A DNA stretch of 64,000 bases from Endotrypanum monterogeii (GCA_000333855.2 CM007320.1:883761-947760); one strand, 5' to 3'. Positions 9,501-19,583 are shown, numbered from the stretch's first letter. A program made the numbers and translations. The notes: generated by a model not told the origin, from the sequence alone.

Positions 9501-11455
9501 CGTGCGTGGCGAACGGGGCGTCCACCGTGACACTAGAGTGGCGGATCACCCCAGGCGCGGGGGAAGGGCATGCGCGAATTGCCTCTGCGGGGGAGTTTCT
9601 CGATGGTGATGTAGGCTTTGCAGATGGCGACGAGGCGACGGAGTCAGGCGGTGTAGGCGGCTCCAGAGCTTTTTCAACGTCACCTCAACCAATACGGCTG
9701 TCGCGGGAATCTAGGGAAGCGACGCCGCACAGGTTCTTTCCCGTTCAGTCTTTCCTCTCCTCCCTCAGTCTGACCGCCGTGAGCCCATGGTGCAACGGGG
9801 CCTGGCTGTTGCCTGATGACATACTTCATTGCGCTGGTGCAATTTTCCGCAGTCTCCTTTTCTGGAAAAGCGCCGAGCGCATCGTAGTGCACGCATGGCG
9901 CGCCGGCGTGGACAGTGGCCTCTCTAGTGTCTTCTTCTTCTGTACTACCGTACGTCAAGTGCTGGTGTCCAGTCTTCAGGAAGCGTTATGGGCGCGGCTG
10001 ACCGAACTCACAGCGGCATACAGGGAAAGTCTGCGGTTTGAAGCGGGGGTGCTTTACGCCTACCGTGCTCTCGAGAGCTTCACGATTGACCACGCCGAGT
10101 TTATGCGCGAGTGCGAGTTCTGCACCCTCTGCGGCCCGCAGTTCCAGCGTCGCGTCTACCCTATCTTGCAGGCAATGGTAAGCACCGTCGAGGAGGCGGA
10201 GCGCGCGCTGCGGTATGCGCAGTTATCAATACGCATTGCGCGGCGTCGGTGTATGGCAACGTTTCGTTCCATGGTGAGCAGTGGAAGCAGCTGCGACAGC
10301 GCTAGCGACAGTGACGAGGGAGCGAGAGCGGACTCCTCGCGGCAAACCAAGGGACGGCCAACGGACACGTCGACCTCCGTGCACGTCTTCACTCCCTCGC
10401 GGTGGTGTCGGCGTGCGTTTTCGGGAAGGAGTGGTGGGAAACTGCGGCCTGGTATCGGCGCTCCGCAGGTCCCCGCTCGGTACTTGCAGCCTCTTGAAGA
10501 CGCGCTGGCACGTCACTCCGAGAAGCTTTTACCAGCACAAGCGACGGGTGGTGATCCAACGGACGCGGCCACCCTTGGCATGAGGTCCGAGCTCGACAGC
10601 GCACACTCATCTCCCCAGAACGCTCCAAAGGGGGCGAAGGAGCTAGCCATGCAAGCAGAGCAGTTTTCCCCTTCAGCTCTCCGCAGCTCCACAACGGCCC
10701 ATTCCACAGCTCCCCTGCTTGGTAATCCACTGGATTTTGAATTGCAAAAGCCCGCTGCCGAGGAGGGGGAGGTAAAGACTTGCCACGAAGAGCCTTCTCT
10801 TTACGCCGAGACCCCAGTCAAGAAACGCCATCGTCGAGGTACTCAGCCAGACAGTGGTCGCCGACACAGTGTGAGTACAACAGAACCAAAGTCTGCGGCA
10901 CCACGGTCTTCGACAGCTGTACGGCGCCCACAAATCCAGGTGCGTAGCCGAAGTGCGGGTGCGACCGTGAGGCAGCCTGCTGTACCGAATTCGACGTCGT
11001 CGCCGCAGTCGGCAAAGACAGGTGTCCGAAAAATGGCAACACCAGCGATGCGGCAAACTCGTCGCCCTCATCGACGGGGAAAACGGCTTTCTTCAGCGGA
11101 ACGCAAAGAGCGACGCTGCAAGCTGCGCGCCATTGCGGAGAGAAGAATCAGCGAGGAAGTCGACAACCAGCGTCGCCTGATGCGCGATGTAGTTTCTCGT
11201 CAGTCAGGTAACTTCGCATCACTCACCCAATCCCTTCGTGACGCACTTGCTGAAGTGATGGTGGAAGAGGACGTGAGGGACATCGAAGAGGAGGGCAATG
11301 TAAATGCCACCACAGCCTCTGCGAATGGCTCTTCACTCAAAACGATCAGGGATTCGCACAAGCTACAGCAGCGTCGTATGGACCGATACGCTTTTATCTC
11401 CGGCATACTGCGGCGACTCGATGGGTTGATTGAGGTGATGGCCTGTCACGTGTGA
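3575..11455 (+). CDS. Spc97/Spc98-family gamma-tubulin complex component, GCP6-like giant protein
   Basis: 2626-residue protein. The open frame begins with GTG at 3572, but the first ATG is at 3575. Two separated regions resemble the GRIP1 and GRIP2 domains of gamma-tubulin complex proteins. The first (about residues 630-1110) includes LRTLLCLIQRQIGEL, SFFELLTAHQRL, and a segment near 905-941 with RPLNTMIHRWLTAGEL and ADPYDEFFV, the family's R-W-x-x-x-G-x-x-x-DPY-x-EF signature. The second (about 1800-2230) starts with SLPLLHRVL and contains YRALGRYTASFL, an IFRSLLFWKSAERIV segment and a helical end with QLSIRIARRRC. The long intervening part has an Arg-rich coiled-coil-like stretch (about 1255-1335) and low-complexity Ser/Pro/Ala sequence. 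A basic tail (about 2230-2626) follows. Human GCP6 likewise has a large insert between its GRIP domains, but this protein is much longer. Expected role: microtubule nucleation at basal body or spindle poles. GCP5 or a divergent GCP4 cannot be excluded. Confidence 0.75.
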   Translation: MDEADPVAPPSLRDVRSDGVLCPSASNPKSWHVITARLPEPLPLWGSAYSAASHTPVSVLNLITALPLLLCLDRSHYTATLNNGPKLLADAFSAPGPRSGRSFGVVGRAAYSTDAATAAVHAVLNDRGTPSWEAKRQRLRQLALDSFFSPSLSARIAQRCKSSPNGGDGVRETLSSLLLHTRAVMSSISPTQAYLVDLFAAQIVCWDQSCSSAATEGPRASTQQAILETTVRRDDQAVESPSLSKAVASGRATSAFELHGIMTSGGSAPTSVMRSPRRGQEEKTCLHAPTTIAEQLLYIILRTSIAANTPGRSSIVYGEEVSTHLTDGLCTPPPHDISSTAGLTSAFSSTASPSVMDSLARKKPRLDGVRNNDGAIYSLGGEPSVYHQLRGAPGVRSVSTLPYQPQCWLAPSTVALVERSQALRRQQRWSCDLDPVIEATVAGEGSCAHSSHLPSCNYSTSATVISLLGSMQSSWAPLPGMSDSDDAASLRALVRDSGLSFSHVLPSAALDVVHAVKRENAPGDFHWESAMIGTEDSAVEALFSETSVCGVDSDGVDAHQDPGDDESRSAKQRETGSASAPLPVCRTPFVSCQPLYDEVVYAQVHLALHWCTAGFVDPFCLTYTDVTAGSNLPTLRVREEFNHQSNHGDDDLRSPSTAIATSGLTSLLEWGCTYGTLLRRLNRLCDLADDATQRGALGSYGRCTLSSLRTLLCLIQRQIGELGDQTGGPHRLSFFELLTAHQRLQRAVEQVDVLAVFFCVPRAATVSSVGQRASLAAESWDPVYILQQHCSSAVLLSRLYECYISRHTDTLGQNGGSAARYHELQQEWFSECITALGVEGVEKMPMEAKAGSCISDQQGQQCRDVLAALESGKAASGVRFPPQGAHDMRRARVQQRKEVLSSSIDAIGFLLRAALRPLNTMIHRWLTAGELADPYDEFFVVPSHGKTHSGFTLDLSPQRLPVFLSVAAATDFLHAGVSLRVLRAAAAHVVLSAKRDIHRIECMAEINESAAEDYMEELLDMRTLRRAADYFIKRLVRGGTEEDPALDSECAVGGTVDPFDTTDTVPLPLPPRVDVLSSYGDISCWKEHYQTCTRVMLDVVGEAANPGEGSAFEGSVEAAAGASLGLQEDEEEGLRGAAEAVVMVNGRVDAVVSSKSHPSDEELLSSHSSASPTCAASSLITVFMHSEDDEDHCIHGDAVHAAAGKHAMDNFTPNCSSPRPSSTSTTSVLGLRHITGSRFSTGTSLTSMASSRGTMALYGAITEELRQVAIVEQQTEAVIGHSRHFLRAEFDAHLWRRRRDGRLNDWKAQRLALRLRRVRAMESIVDELRDVYNIRAVGHADIERFASCRNEESQPSDRFPYGKGLQKELREGQESSLSSSSADAVRVVLPLRQLPPPRVAPPVILYAVDDDDSVNDLAGGRRGSRAHDGRSRRTSFAAKPTIIEACTTSAACPQNAPPFQISSSSPPLRTTMRQMPTVSVRGSLFPPGQQWRSASAGESTIGKCPKAPGPPPLAVSTTTRVPAAGPPSGSVPFVTPPLTGTGVLISGCRGSRSAKDREQRNAAPADLFKLEANRKDPVHQLEDSSTVLDVPSASTPSPASPQAPLTQRGQQAEAVMLGEYTDLAGAVSAVRCDKFGYSHPDALFKVSDINDEEFFLMRTGPKSYARRQAEEAAIEKLEKRQKKLASCSVDDPVYLGQIAAAAVAVEAAGTAACCEAIEDNAASPIMCPLFKRHDALSAEGAYTAAVMDYHAEEDDLESDSANCQRGDMSLPTTLDHAWQRDDPQRGSCAVRTTVSGNAVTGEGYTDELWSWTTAEAHRWYFDSLPLLHRVLTGAEVDRALLVDVALTCDEAEALQRCSGYYRALGRYTASFLTHKALQFTLLPPYGSLYRLTTQFLDVCLLQRAPIAVRLMDVWVRSVDAALEVIAEGEEAAMAQKIVREETRLSVLETLRDSRQGLDLVDALLSLNASFQREWATCVANGASTVTLEWRITPGAGEGHARIASAGEFLDGDVGFADGDEATESGGVGGSRAFSTSPQPIRLSRESREATPHRFFPVQSFLSSLSLTAVSPWCNGAWLLPDDILHCAGAIFRSLLFWKSAERIVVHAWRAGVDSGLSSVFFFCTTVRQVLVSSLQEALWARLTELTAAYRESLRFEAGVLYAYRALESFTIDHAEFMRECEFCTLCGPQFQRRVYPILQAMVSTVEEAERALRYAQLSIRIARRRCMATFRSMVSSGSSCDSASDSDEGARADSSRQTKGRPTDTSTSVHVFTPSRWCRRAFSGRSGGKLRPGIGAPQVPARYLQPLEDALARHSEKLLPAQATGGDPTDAATLGMRSELDSAHSSPQNAPKGAKELAMQAEQFSPSALRSSTTAHSTAPLLGNPLDFELQKPAAEEGEVKTCHEEPSLYAETPVKKRHRRGTQPDSGRRHSVSTTEPKSAAPRSSTAVRRPQIQVRSRSAGATVRQPAVPNSTSSPQSAKTGVRKMATPAMRQTRRPHRRGKRLSSAERKERRCKLRAIAERRISEEVDNQRRLMRDVVSRQSGNFASLTQSLRDALAEVMVEEDVRDIEEEGNVNATTASANGSSLKTIRDSHKLQQRRMDRYAFISGILRRLDGLIEVMACHV

Positions 11456-12096
11456 CTCATACCCAGACACACATAATCGGTACATTGTCTAGGGCCGCCC
11501 CAGATGTCTGTGGCGAGAGATTTTTCTATAACAAAAATCGAGAGATCATCATCTGATCTAGCAGCTTCTCGAGCTTCATGTGTGCCTTCTGCCCTCAACT
11601 CACTTTGTTTTCACAAAAAAAAAAAGCAGAGGGGAAGGAGAGGTGTTGAAGCCTCTCAACTCTTCCTGACCTGAGAAAAAAAGAAAGGAGGACATCGGCA
11701 CCCGAGAAATGAGAACCTTCGCTTGCAAACATACCCCCATACACACCCAAAGACACACACACACACACACACACGCTGCGTTTTGTCTTGAATGGAAAAG
11801 GAAAAAAATTACTTTGTCGCTCCTCATGTTTACCTCTTTTATATTCTTCCCCCTCCTCTCTCTCTCTGTCGCATTCTTCACGCATTCCCTCTCCCCTCCG
11901 TCCGATTATACCTATCTTTCCGAAATGAAGAAACAAAAATCCAGATTGGCGGAGACGAGATACAACGGTACCGTCTCCTTTGCTCTCTCTCTCTCTCTTT
12001 CTGTCTGACTGTCTTGCTCACGCGAAGGCGCGGTCATCGATCGGCGTCCCTGATTGTCTTATATATTTTCCCCCCACCTGCCAGATCGCTGCAATA
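11456..12096. other. Intergenic spacer before DRG1
   Basis: 641 bp containing an (AC)n tract (about 11755-11774), poly-A/T runs, and a CT-rich stretch (about 11978-12008) leading to a short C-rich pyrimidine tract and an AG at 12083-12084. No gene was recognised; frames on either strand here are low-complexity. Confidence 0.7.
12083..12084 (+). promoter_or_regulatory. Candidate spliced-leader acceptor AG for DRG1
   Basis: A pyrimidine tract (ttttcccccccacctgcc, about 12066-12082) is followed directly by AG, 12 nt before the ATG at 12097. This is the arrangement expected for trans-splicing and supports the chosen start. Confidence 0.5.
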
Positions 12097-13200
12097 ATGT
12101 CCCTGCAGAAAATAAATGATATTGAGGCGGAGCTCGCCCGTACTCAGAAGAACAAGGCGACTATGGCTCACATATGCGCTCTGAAGGCCCGCCTAGCGCA
12201 GTTGAAGCGTGAGCTGATTTCTTCCGAGTCGAAAAAGGGCGGCGGCAAGGGCGAGGGCTTCGACGTGCAAAAGACTGGCGATGCCCGCATCGGCTTTATT
12301 GGATTTCCATCTGTTGGCAAGTCAACGCTGTTATCGAAGATGACTTCGACATACTCCGAGGTAGCCGCATACGAGTTTACGACGCTGACCTGTGTGCCCG
12401 GTGTTGTCAACTACCGCGGGGCCAAACTGCAAATGCTTGATTTACCTGGTATCATCGAGGGTGCGAAGGACGGCAAGGGTCGCGGTCGGCAGGTCATCGC
12501 AGTGGCTCGCACCTGCTCTCTCATCCTCATTGTCCTTGATATTGCCAAGCCACTGCAGCACAAGCTCATCATCGAGCGAGAGTTGGATGGCTTCGGCATC
12601 CGGTTGAACAGATCAGCACCGGATATTGTAATTCGCAAAAAGGACCGTGGCGGTATCAGCATCTCGTCGACATGTCCGCTCACACACCTTGATAATGAGA
12701 CTATAAAGACCGTCTTAGGCGAGTATCGTATGGCAAACGCAGATGTCACCTTTCGCGGCGACTACACGGCCGACGAGCTAATCGATGCAATCGAGGGGAA
12801 CCGCGCGTACATCCCAGCCATCTATGTGTTGAACAAGATTGACCAAATCTCGATTGAAGAGCTTGACATCGTTTCCCGTATACCACACAACTGCCCAATC
12901 TCTGCCCATCACGAATGGAATCTGGACGGACTGCTTGAGTGTATTTGGGATCATCTTAACTTTATTCGCGTCTACACGAAGCCGAGAGGTCAGATGCCAG
13001 ACTACACCGCACCGGTAATTCTCAAGAAGGTCCCTCAACCGTCGGTCGAGGCCTTCTGCAATCGTATCCACCGGCAGTTGATGACCAACTACAAGTATGC
13101 GTGGGTATGGGGGTCATCTGTGAAGCACCAGCCGCAGCGTGTAGGAAAGGACCACCCGCTGGATGACGAGGATGTCGTGCAAGTTGTGAAGAAGGTGTAA
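12097..13200 (+). CDS. DRG1: Developmentally regulated GTP-binding protein 1 (DRG1/Rbg1, Obg-HflX family)
   Basis: 367 residues, the same length as animal and yeast DRG1. The in-frame extension back to 11980 is low-complexity Leu/Ser sequence and is rejected in favour of the ATG at 12097, which gives the family N-terminus. Visible parts: an N-terminal helical region (1-60, ARTQKNKAT), G1 GFPSVGKS (69-76), G2 region [11 protein letters not shown] (92-102), G3 DLPG (115-118), G4 NKID (246-249), G5-like ISAHHEW (268-274), a DRG-specific S5D2L-type insert around 160-240, and a C-terminal TGS domain (about 288-366). All GTPase motifs are intact. DRG1 binds ribosomes with a DFRP partner and helps translation; the role here is inferred from the family. 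No close homologue is tandem-linked. Confidence 0.96.
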   Translation: MSLQKINDIEAELARTQKNKATMAHICALKARLAQLKRELISSESKKGGGKGEGFDVQKTGDARIGFIGFPSVGKSTLLSKMTSTYSEVAAYEFTTLTCVPGVVNYRGAKLQMLDLPGIIEGAKDGKGRGRQVIAVARTCSLILIVLDIAKPLQHKLIIERELDGFGIRLNRSAPDIVIRKKDRGGISISSTCPLTHLDNETIKTVLGEYRMANADVTFRGDYTADELIDAIEGNRAYIPAIYVLNKIDQISIEELDIVSRIPHNCPISAHHEWNLDGLLECIWDHLNFIRVYTKPRGQMPDYTAPVILKKVPQPSVEAFCNRIHRQLMTNYKYAWVWGSSVKHQPQRVGKDHPLDDEDVVQVVKKV

Positions 13201-15284
13201 GGTTCGGGGGAGGGGAGGGGAAAAACGAAGGAGCATGCGCACATCTATATGCATACATAACCGTAGATGAACAGGAACAGAAGGATCAGGGCTGAGGAAA
13301 GCGCAGGCACATGGGTGGCTGATCAAGCTGTGTTACCCACACTGAAAACGCCAATGGGGTTTCGCACACGGGCGCTTTGGAAGTGACACAGGGCCCAGGG
13401 GAAAGATACATCAGCGAATGCGCGCCGGGGCGTGTCTCGTCAGTGTTTCTTCTGGTTTGTGTTTTCGTCCCCAACGGAGTGGGTCTTGGGCTCAAAGATC
13501 GGCATCGCTTCTGTGTGTTCAGGTCTTTATTTTTCACCGTATGCTCTCCAGCTGGACAGCTGCGAAGCGAAAGCCGTGCTGCGTTCCTACGCCGATGTTC
13601 CTGCCAACTGCCAAGTGCATAGACTCCGCAGACTTCAGAGACATCTTGTTCGAGGGTCCTGTAAGAGGGGGTGTGGTTGCTCGAAAGGGTAGAGGCGTTG
13701 AAAGGGGAAACCAAGACTCAGGCGTTCCTTGCGCACGCGCGAGGAGGGGGATGGGGCGGAAAAACATTCGAAGTGGCTCCTGAGGTTGTGCTGAACGTTT
13801 TCTTTCTTTTTTTTTCCCTCGATGTGGTGTGCACCAACACACGGGAAAAGAAACACAACTCAGACTCCCTTCACAAGCATAGACAAGTCACATCGACTCG
13901 GGCGCTCCTTTTTTTTCCCTTCACTTTTCCGTTGTAGTCTTGCTTCCAGTTTCATAGGCTATCTTCCTAACCTTCACTCTCCCGAAACCGGACTCACAAT
14001 CGGTGTGCTATCGTTATATTTGCATTTCCCTGTTTCCCTGAGTCTTGTAAGCGATTGCTGTGACCTGGATTGCTGTGACTGTATCAAGGATGCACGCATA
14101 TCGAAGGCCGTAACATTCTCTGACTACTGAGTTGGCATTCCCGGTGAATGCGTCCGTGTTAAGCTCATTTTTCTCCTGTCTCTGTATGTTTGGTTTCTTG
14201 GTTGTTGATACTTGAATATTTTTTTGACCTTTGTGCTCGTGTCTGCGTATCTTTTTTTTTTTTTCTGTGTGTGTGTGTACGTGCCTGTGTGCACGTGTTG
14301 GTATCTTTGTGTGTGTGTGTGTGTGTGGTCAAGCCTTTACACTTCAGCGTTCACGATGTGTTTCTTCCTCCTGCACTTCCCATCCCTCCCTCTCTGATCT
14401 AAAAAAAATACGTACACAAAAACAAATGGTGAAGGGGAAGAACAGAGAATGTTGAAAGAAAAAAAACATGGTACTGCACTTGGCCAACGGGACCCCGCCC
14501 CCTCGTCTTCCCCACACAACACAGGCGTAGTTGGAGATGTCTTTCCACCAACGATCGTCTGTTCTTTGAAGACTTTCCGCAGCAGAGGAGACGTTGGTGT
14601 GTATCGATGAGCATTAGCGCACTTGCATTTAGGCGTTTGTTTCATGGGTGCTACGGGGAAAGACTCGTTTGTATGTGTGTGTGTGTGGGTGTGTGTGTCT
14701 GTCTGGAGGGGTCTTCTAAAGTTGGCATATCTCAAACACTAGTAGTCAGAACATTGACAACATCACTTCCAGAAAATCGCTGGGAGCATCAACTCGTGCA
14801 AAGTGTTCTGTGCTATACCGGGGCTGTTCCTTTGTTTGTTTTCCTCCCGTCTCGCATTCTTCATCATTTCCGCTTTTGCCACTCCCTCCGATGCACTTTT
14901 CCCTCCATCAAATATATCGTTGTATATATGCACTTCTCCCAAGTTTTGCACTCACCAAAAGCTAGCTTTGTCAGCGTAAGGGCGACGGCACACACGTGTA
15001 TAATTTACGCACTACCTAATGTACCCATACATAAGCTTATATATACACCCCTCAAACAACGACACGACAAAAAAGTAAATAAATAACGCTTTTATTCCTT
15101 TCTTGTCCTCGTCTTCTCTGTCCTTATCCTCATTACCAAAAAAAAAAGGGTTGAGAGGATTTGTCTCGCTTTCAGCCACGCTGTAGAGCAGCCAGCACAC
15201 GCAGCGGGAATTCGGCCAACAAGAGTCTTTACTAATCTTTAAGACTTATATTTATCTTTTTTTTTTCTTTGAAGACTTTCAGTC

Positions 15285-15330
<46 letters not shown>

Positions 15331-16929
15331 TCCCCTCGATCGTTGTGCACGGGAGTGTTCACAAACTGTATGAATATCGTGAGGCTAATAGCAACCCAAC
15401 ACGTTCTGATTGATATTGGTGTTCGCATATATCCTTTTTCCCCTCTACTGTTCCCGCTTTTCGAAAAAAAAAAAAAGAAACAGTAACTCTACAGAGTTGC
15501 TTATACGCATACCCACAAATACACACACAAATACACAAGCATTTCGTGTGTTTCTCCCAGAGATAAGAAGAAAAAGGAGGGACTAGAACTACTTCAGTCC
15601 CCCTCCCCCTCCTTTTCCAGTCTGCTGCCGTTTCTCTTTTTTTTGTTCCCCCAGCTGGGGCAAGCTTCGTTTTTGAATCGATAGGCTCGTCTTCTATTTT
15701 TGTTTGTCGGAAACCTATTTCACCACGGCAGTTTTTTTTTTTCCTACCACATTCACACATTCTTACCTGCCCTTCTCCACTCGTACCGCTCCCAGTTTTT
15801 TTTTTTTGGTTGTTAATTGGGGTTCCACTGTAGTCCTACTGTTTCTCTCCCCCTCTCGCATTCCGTATTCTTCAAGTTGTTGTCGTAGGTACAAGTAAGA
15901 GAAAACGGAGTTCGTGGAAGGCGACTTGAAAAAAAAAAACATTTTTGTCTTGCTGTTCTCAAACTCGTGTGGGTGTTTTTTTCACCACGAGCCCCAGGCG
16001 TCTTCGGGAGGAGGGGGTGCGTTGCGTATCGAAGCATATATGAAAAAATTTGGTGGTGTGCAAACCCTCGCTTTTTTTCCTTTTGCGTGTTCTCCTTCCC
16101 TTTGTGTGTGTGTGTGTGTGTGTATCTTCTGTGTGCTATTTTTAGCTTCATTTTCTTTTCCCCCTCATATAGTTATTCGAGTGGCTACTCTTTGGACCTC
16201 TTTGCTCCTCTATCTGTGACTCTATAACTTTGTTTATACGACTACTTGGTCAGCGCTTATTTTAGTTTTTTTTTTTTTGCTTATTAGCAGTCTGGGTTTC
16301 AGGTCAGATTTCCTTCTCTTCCCCTCCGTGGAGGGATCAACCAACGGTTACACGAAGTGGTCATTCTATCCCATTCTCTATTTCCCGCAGCCACTCAACC
16401 CCTCCCCATATATATATATATATATATATACAATTGCTCGTTTGCTACTTGCCATATTCAGACCTCGTCACTGATCACCCCCACAGAAGATTTTTTTGTG
16501 TGTGTGCTTTTGAGTAGGTGTAGGCAGTGTAGTGGTGTGTGTGCCGTGTACGTGGAGAGAGGAGGGCCTTGTCACGCTCCAACTGCGCGCAACAAATTAG
16601 GGTCAGACGGCTATCATGTGACGTTGGCTGCACTCACTTTCCTTTACCCGTTACGTCAACTACATACTGAGGAAGGCAAAACGTCTATATCAAAAAAAAA
16701 AAAATTCGTGATAGTTCAGAAAAAGAGAGAGCAGTCAGTATCGTAGGAACACCAAAATATCTCTTGCCTCCAGCTCCCCTCCCCTCCCCCTCTCATTCCC
16801 CCGATCGAAGGGGAGACCAAGTGCATTTTTTTCCTGTGGGTGCTGCAGGTGTCCTTTCTCTGCCTTTGGTGAGGGTAAGCTCTCACCCTCCTTCGCCAAA
16901 CATTGAGTGCGTTCAGAGGTCAAACGACA
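13201..16929. other. 3.7 kb intergenic spacer between DRG1 and guanylate kinase
   Basis: The first 600 bp are mixed-composition sequence that probably belongs to the DRG1 3' UTR. They contain a 121-codon frame from an ATG at 13418 with no family resemblance. The rest is microsatellite and homopolymer rich: (GT)n at about 14266-14327, 14671-14700, 15291-15327 and 16105-16122, (TA)n at 16408-16430, and many poly-T and poly-A runs. No RNA gene or conserved protein was recognised. Confidence 0.65.
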
Positions 16930-17934
16930 ATGGGCCTGGCTCCCAAGAGGCCCATGCCGATGATGCCATCCGGTGCCTCTACACCTGGAGCTCACAAAAA
17001 AACGGAGGAGGCGATGTGCCCACCTAAGGAGACGATACCTATGAAGCGCCTCGTGGACGTGCTCTTGTTTGTCGGACCGAGCGGCTCTGGCAAGTCCACG
17101 GTGATCAGTCGATTGCAGCGGGACTGGCCCACATTATTCGAGTTCAGTGTGAGTCACACTACCCGTGCACCGCGGCGGGGCGAGGTCAATGGGCAGCATT
17201 ATCACTTTGTTAGTCCAAAAGAGTTCCAGCAGCTCGTCGACACCGGCGCTATGGTCGAGTACTCATGCATGCCGCTTTATTCGACATTGTCTACGCCTAG
17301 CCACGATTCCACACAACCTCTGCTGAGCAGACACCTTGGAAATCTCTACGGTACTAGCAAGAAGGCCCTGCACACAGTGCTGGAGCGCAATCGCGTCGTG
17401 CTCATGGACACAGATCTCCGAGGAGCAATTAGTATTAGGTGTTATTGCGCTCGTGGGGTGGTGGGCAAGAAACGTGTGACTCCCTCCAAAACGATGCGTT
17501 GTGTGGTGCAGCAGGGCAGTGGCACATCACCCAGTGATCAGGCCCTCCCAGCGTTCTCCGCATCTAGTCTCAGCGCCGTATCCCTTGGGAGTGGACGTTC
17601 TGAGGTTTCTGTGGGCTCGACTCCATCGAGCGGAGCGGCCTCGTCGTCATCTTCCTTCGCTGTAGGCGTTGTGGAGCGTACGCTGCGCTGCATGGTCATT
17701 TTTATTGCGCCACCCAGCATGAAGGCGCTTGAGAAGCGGTTGCGAGATCGCCAGAGTGAGACCAACGCTTCGCTGCAGTTGCGCATGAATGTCAATCAGA
17801 GTTGGATGCAATGGGCCACAGAGAACCGGTCTTTCTTCGATCACTACATCGTTAATGACGACCTCGAGCAATGCTACGCACAGGTGAAGAGTATTGTGCG
17901 GGCCGAGGTGCTTATGCCTGAGAGCTCTCTTTGA
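16930..17934 (+). CDS. Guanylate kinase family protein with two lineage-specific insertions
   Basis: 334 residues from the first ATG at 16930; the upstream in-frame codon at 16903 is TTG and not a plausible eukaryotic start. Guanylate kinases phosphorylate GMP to GDP with ATP. The P-loop GPSGSGKST is at residues 49-57, followed by the GMP-binding SHTTRAPR (75-82), GEVNGQHYHFV (84-94), VEYS (109-112) and NLYGTS (138-143). The C-terminal part has IFIAPPS, LEKRLRDRQSET and VNDDLEQCY. Typical guanylate kinases are about 200 residues. The extra length comes from a 40-residue N-terminal leader, an insert of about 22 residues before NLYGTS (116-138), and a Ser/Gly-rich insert of about 75 residues (171-245) after the strand that normally carries the LDID motif, here LMDTDLRG. 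Core nucleotide-binding residues look intact, so activity is plausible. The leader is not an obvious targeting peptide. Confidence 0.88.
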   Translation: MGLAPKRPMPMMPSGASTPGAHKKTEEAMCPPKETIPMKRLVDVLLFVGPSGSGKSTVISRLQRDWPTLFEFSVSHTTRAPRRGEVNGQHYHFVSPKEFQQLVDTGAMVEYSCMPLYSTLSTPSHDSTQPLLSRHLGNLYGTSKKALHTVLERNRVVLMDTDLRGAISIRCYCARGVVGKKRVTPSKTMRCVVQQGSGTSPSDQALPAFSASSLSAVSLGSGRSEVSVGSTPSSGAASSSSSFAVGVVERTLRCMVIFIAPPSMKALEKRLRDRQSETNASLQLRMNVNQSWMQWATENRSFFDHYIVNDDLEQCYAQVKSIVRAEVLMPESSL

Positions 17935-18556
17935 AAAGGGTGGTTGCATAGGGGAAAAAAAAAGGTCTATGTCAAGCAAGGAGGTATGGCTGTGTACGTG
18001 GCATAGCTAGGCTTGGGGTGGATGGACTGGGGGCCATAACGGTGTCTACGTCGAGAAAGGCACAGAACACACTCCAAAGGCGACATCGCGAGATTTTTTA
18101 ACGGAGGTGGAAGGGGGAAGACAGGTCGTACATCCGGTACTTTCCTGTACTCGCATTTTTTTTCTTACTTTTCTACTGCTGTCTTGTATATATGTTTCTT
18201 CATCGGTGCATCCTTGTGGAGGCCTCGTCTGTACGTGATACCCCTGTCCTCTCCCCCCCCCCGCCCCCGCCGTTGTGGTCCTTCTTTTCTTTTTGACATG
18301 GCTTACTGGAGATAGCTCACGCTGGTATGGATTTAATTCGCTCATATTTTTTTTTTTGTATGCCCCTATAGTGTCTATCCCCAGTGTATGTTGCCTGCAT
18401 GTTTTGCCGTGTCTGGGTGCGCTCACGCTTTTGTGTTTCCCTCTCCTGTTCGTACGATCCGTGTAGTGATCACTTTTTTTTCTTAATTTGATGCCCTGAG
18501 TGCGAGACGCGCGTATACTGCTCGCTCTGCCCTCTTTCCCTGCTCCTCGTGCTCCC

Positions 18557-18559
<3 letters not shown>

Positions 18560-18590
<31 letters not shown>
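18560..18590. repeat. (TA)n microsatellite
   Basis: About 15 uninterrupted AT units in the spacer downstream of the guanylate kinase gene. Confidence 0.95.
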
Positions 18591-18592
<2 letters not shown>

Positions 18593-19172
18593 CGAGCGAT
18601 ATGATTTTTTTAAAAAAAAGGTGTGCGCTTGCTTGTTTTCATTTATGGTTTGGGGCTTTACCACCTCACATCAAAAGGGGCTATCATCGTGATTCCCATG
18701 CCCTTGTTTTTTTTTTCTTCCTCCCTCCTCCCTTCCCCTTGTTTAACGAAAAAGAATTGATGGCATACATATTTAAGGTTATGTGAACAATGAATCGAGA
18801 TCTTCAACTCCAGTATTTGGGCAGCCGAAAGCCTACGACGCGTCTACAGGAGCAATGGCGGTGGCTGCTTTGAACTTGTGGACAAGTCCCAGCTTGTGCT
18901 GTCCTGCAAAGCTTGCGACATTGATTGCAATAGTATCAGCTTACTCAAAAGTCCTAGTCACTCTACACACACACCCACACAGATATATATAGAGATACGG
19001 AGGGAGGGAGGGGGAGGTTCCTACCATTACCCGGTCTTGTAAGGTTTGCTCACACGTCCGCCGCACTTCTGAATTTCTCATCCGTGGAGGGTGCGCTGGT
19101 CAAAGTGAGGAGGAGACTGCTTCCACAGGTGCACACGCACGAGGGGCTCAGCCCTTATGTGACATCAACGCC

Positions 19173-19583
19173 ATTTCAACGGTGGATCGCGGGTCTTTCG
19201 TCCTGCAGAGTAGCACGGGGTCGAAACAGAGCTCCATAAGAAAAAAAAAGCCTCAGGGGCGGCCGGGTACACCGGTGCGCACCCGCTGCGCACTACATCC
19301 AAGCACGGCGTCCAGAGGGCAGAAGTAGCATCCTGGCTAGCGAGGGAGTGGGAGGTGCGCAGAACCGCATGCCCATCAACCCCAATGTGCATATCCGCAG
19401 AGGAGGTCGCGTCGTTTCCATGAGGCCCCGGAAAAGCTGGCAGGTCACAGACACAGGAGGGATGACGAGACCGCCTCGGCTGACGCCACTGTGCCGTGAG
19501 AGCAACAATGCGGCGACTGTGTTTGTGTCGCGAGCACGCGTCTTGTTGACCTCGTTGTTTATAGAGTGATACCCCTCAACGAA
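19173..19583 (+). mobile_element. SIDER-like short retroposon, copy C (3' end lost in gap)
   Basis: Starts atttcaacggtgg and runs 411 bp into the gap. Bases 19269-19583 match copies A, B and D almost exactly. Bases 19173-19268, including an internal A-run, are shared only with copy D. The A-tail is missing because sequence stops at the N run. Relative to D it has a ttg-to-tcg change near 19530 and single-base A-run differences. Confidence 0.55.

Noticed and set aside
13640..13665. gttcgagggtcc, resembling a tRNA B box
   Set aside because: No matching A box or cloverleaf can be drawn around it; other gttcga occurrences (32934, 43602, 44127) also fail.
16903..16929. In-frame N-terminal extension of the guanylate kinase starting at TTG
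   Set aside because: TTG is not a usual start in this group; the first ATG is 16930. Similar TTG/GTG openings at 46949, 3572 and 19 were rejected for the same reason.
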